Shown: piece by piece, positions 14,460 to 14,461 of the stretch | Numbering within the stretch: position 1 is the first letter of the stretch | Layout of the letters: each line of letters starts with the position of its first letter | NCBI GenBank assembly: GCA_002347125.1 | Contig: DDXG01000016.1 | Location: forward strand, 1-14,461 | From: Phycisphaerales bacterium UBA2266 | Lineage (GTDB): Bacteria > Planctomycetota > Phycisphaerae > Sedimentisphaerales > Anaerobacaceae | Reading direction: 5' to 3' | DNA length: 14,461 bases | Program-made: the position numbers and the translations under genes | The notes under the pieces: generated by a model | Told to the model about the DNA's origin: nothing | The model's input: the letters and a program-made list of their open reading frames with translations, nothing else | Databases searched by the model: none

Positions 14460-14461
14460 GG

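Overview
The window looks like a piece of a Planctomycetota chromosome, probably a Phycisphaerae-type lineage, assembled from GC-rich environmental DNA. This is inferred from three things: a PEP-CTERM exported protein, a very long secreted protein built from domains common in that phylum (a SHDVYFGT-type fibronectin-like module, lectin-like, cadherin-like and FN3 modules), and an oxidative pentose operon. No rRNA, tRNA, CRISPR array or transposase gene was seen.

Left part (1-6609, + strand): the 3' end of an L-arabinose isomerase gene is followed, after a 205-base gap with a possible tiny signal-peptide ORF and a hairpin, by a four-gene sugar-acid operon. The genes are a GntP-family aldonate transporter, a FAH-family 2-keto-3-deoxy-pentonate dehydratase, a 2-ketoglutarate semialdehyde dehydrogenase and a YjhG/YagF-type D-xylonate dehydratase. 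Together they would import D-xylonate (or a similar pentonate) and convert it by two dehydrations and one oxidation to 2-oxoglutarate: the lower Weimberg pathway. A REP-like palindromic element sits between the second and third genes. No sugar dehydrogenase, lactonase or regulator is present in the window.

Middle part (6682-11733, - strand): one 1683-residue exported protein carries two unrelated phosphoesterase domains, an alkaline phosphatase (PhoA superfamily) and a calcineurin-like metallophosphoesterase, followed by about 1000 residues of beta-rich modules. The sugar operon and this gene converge at 6610-6681.

Right part (12042-14461, - strand): in transcription order there is a fragment with the catalytic-cysteine end of a protein-arginine deiminase of the animal/cyanobacterial type, a small PEP-CTERM protein, and an exported HEAT-repeat protein. 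The deiminase fragment has two in-frame stops just upstream, while a different frame stays open to the window edge, so it is probably frameshifted or a remnant. Its base composition (about 49% GC in four hand-counted lines) is lower than that of the sugar operon (68% in one counted line). The deiminase fragment is the most unusual item here, followed by the dual-phosphatase chain.
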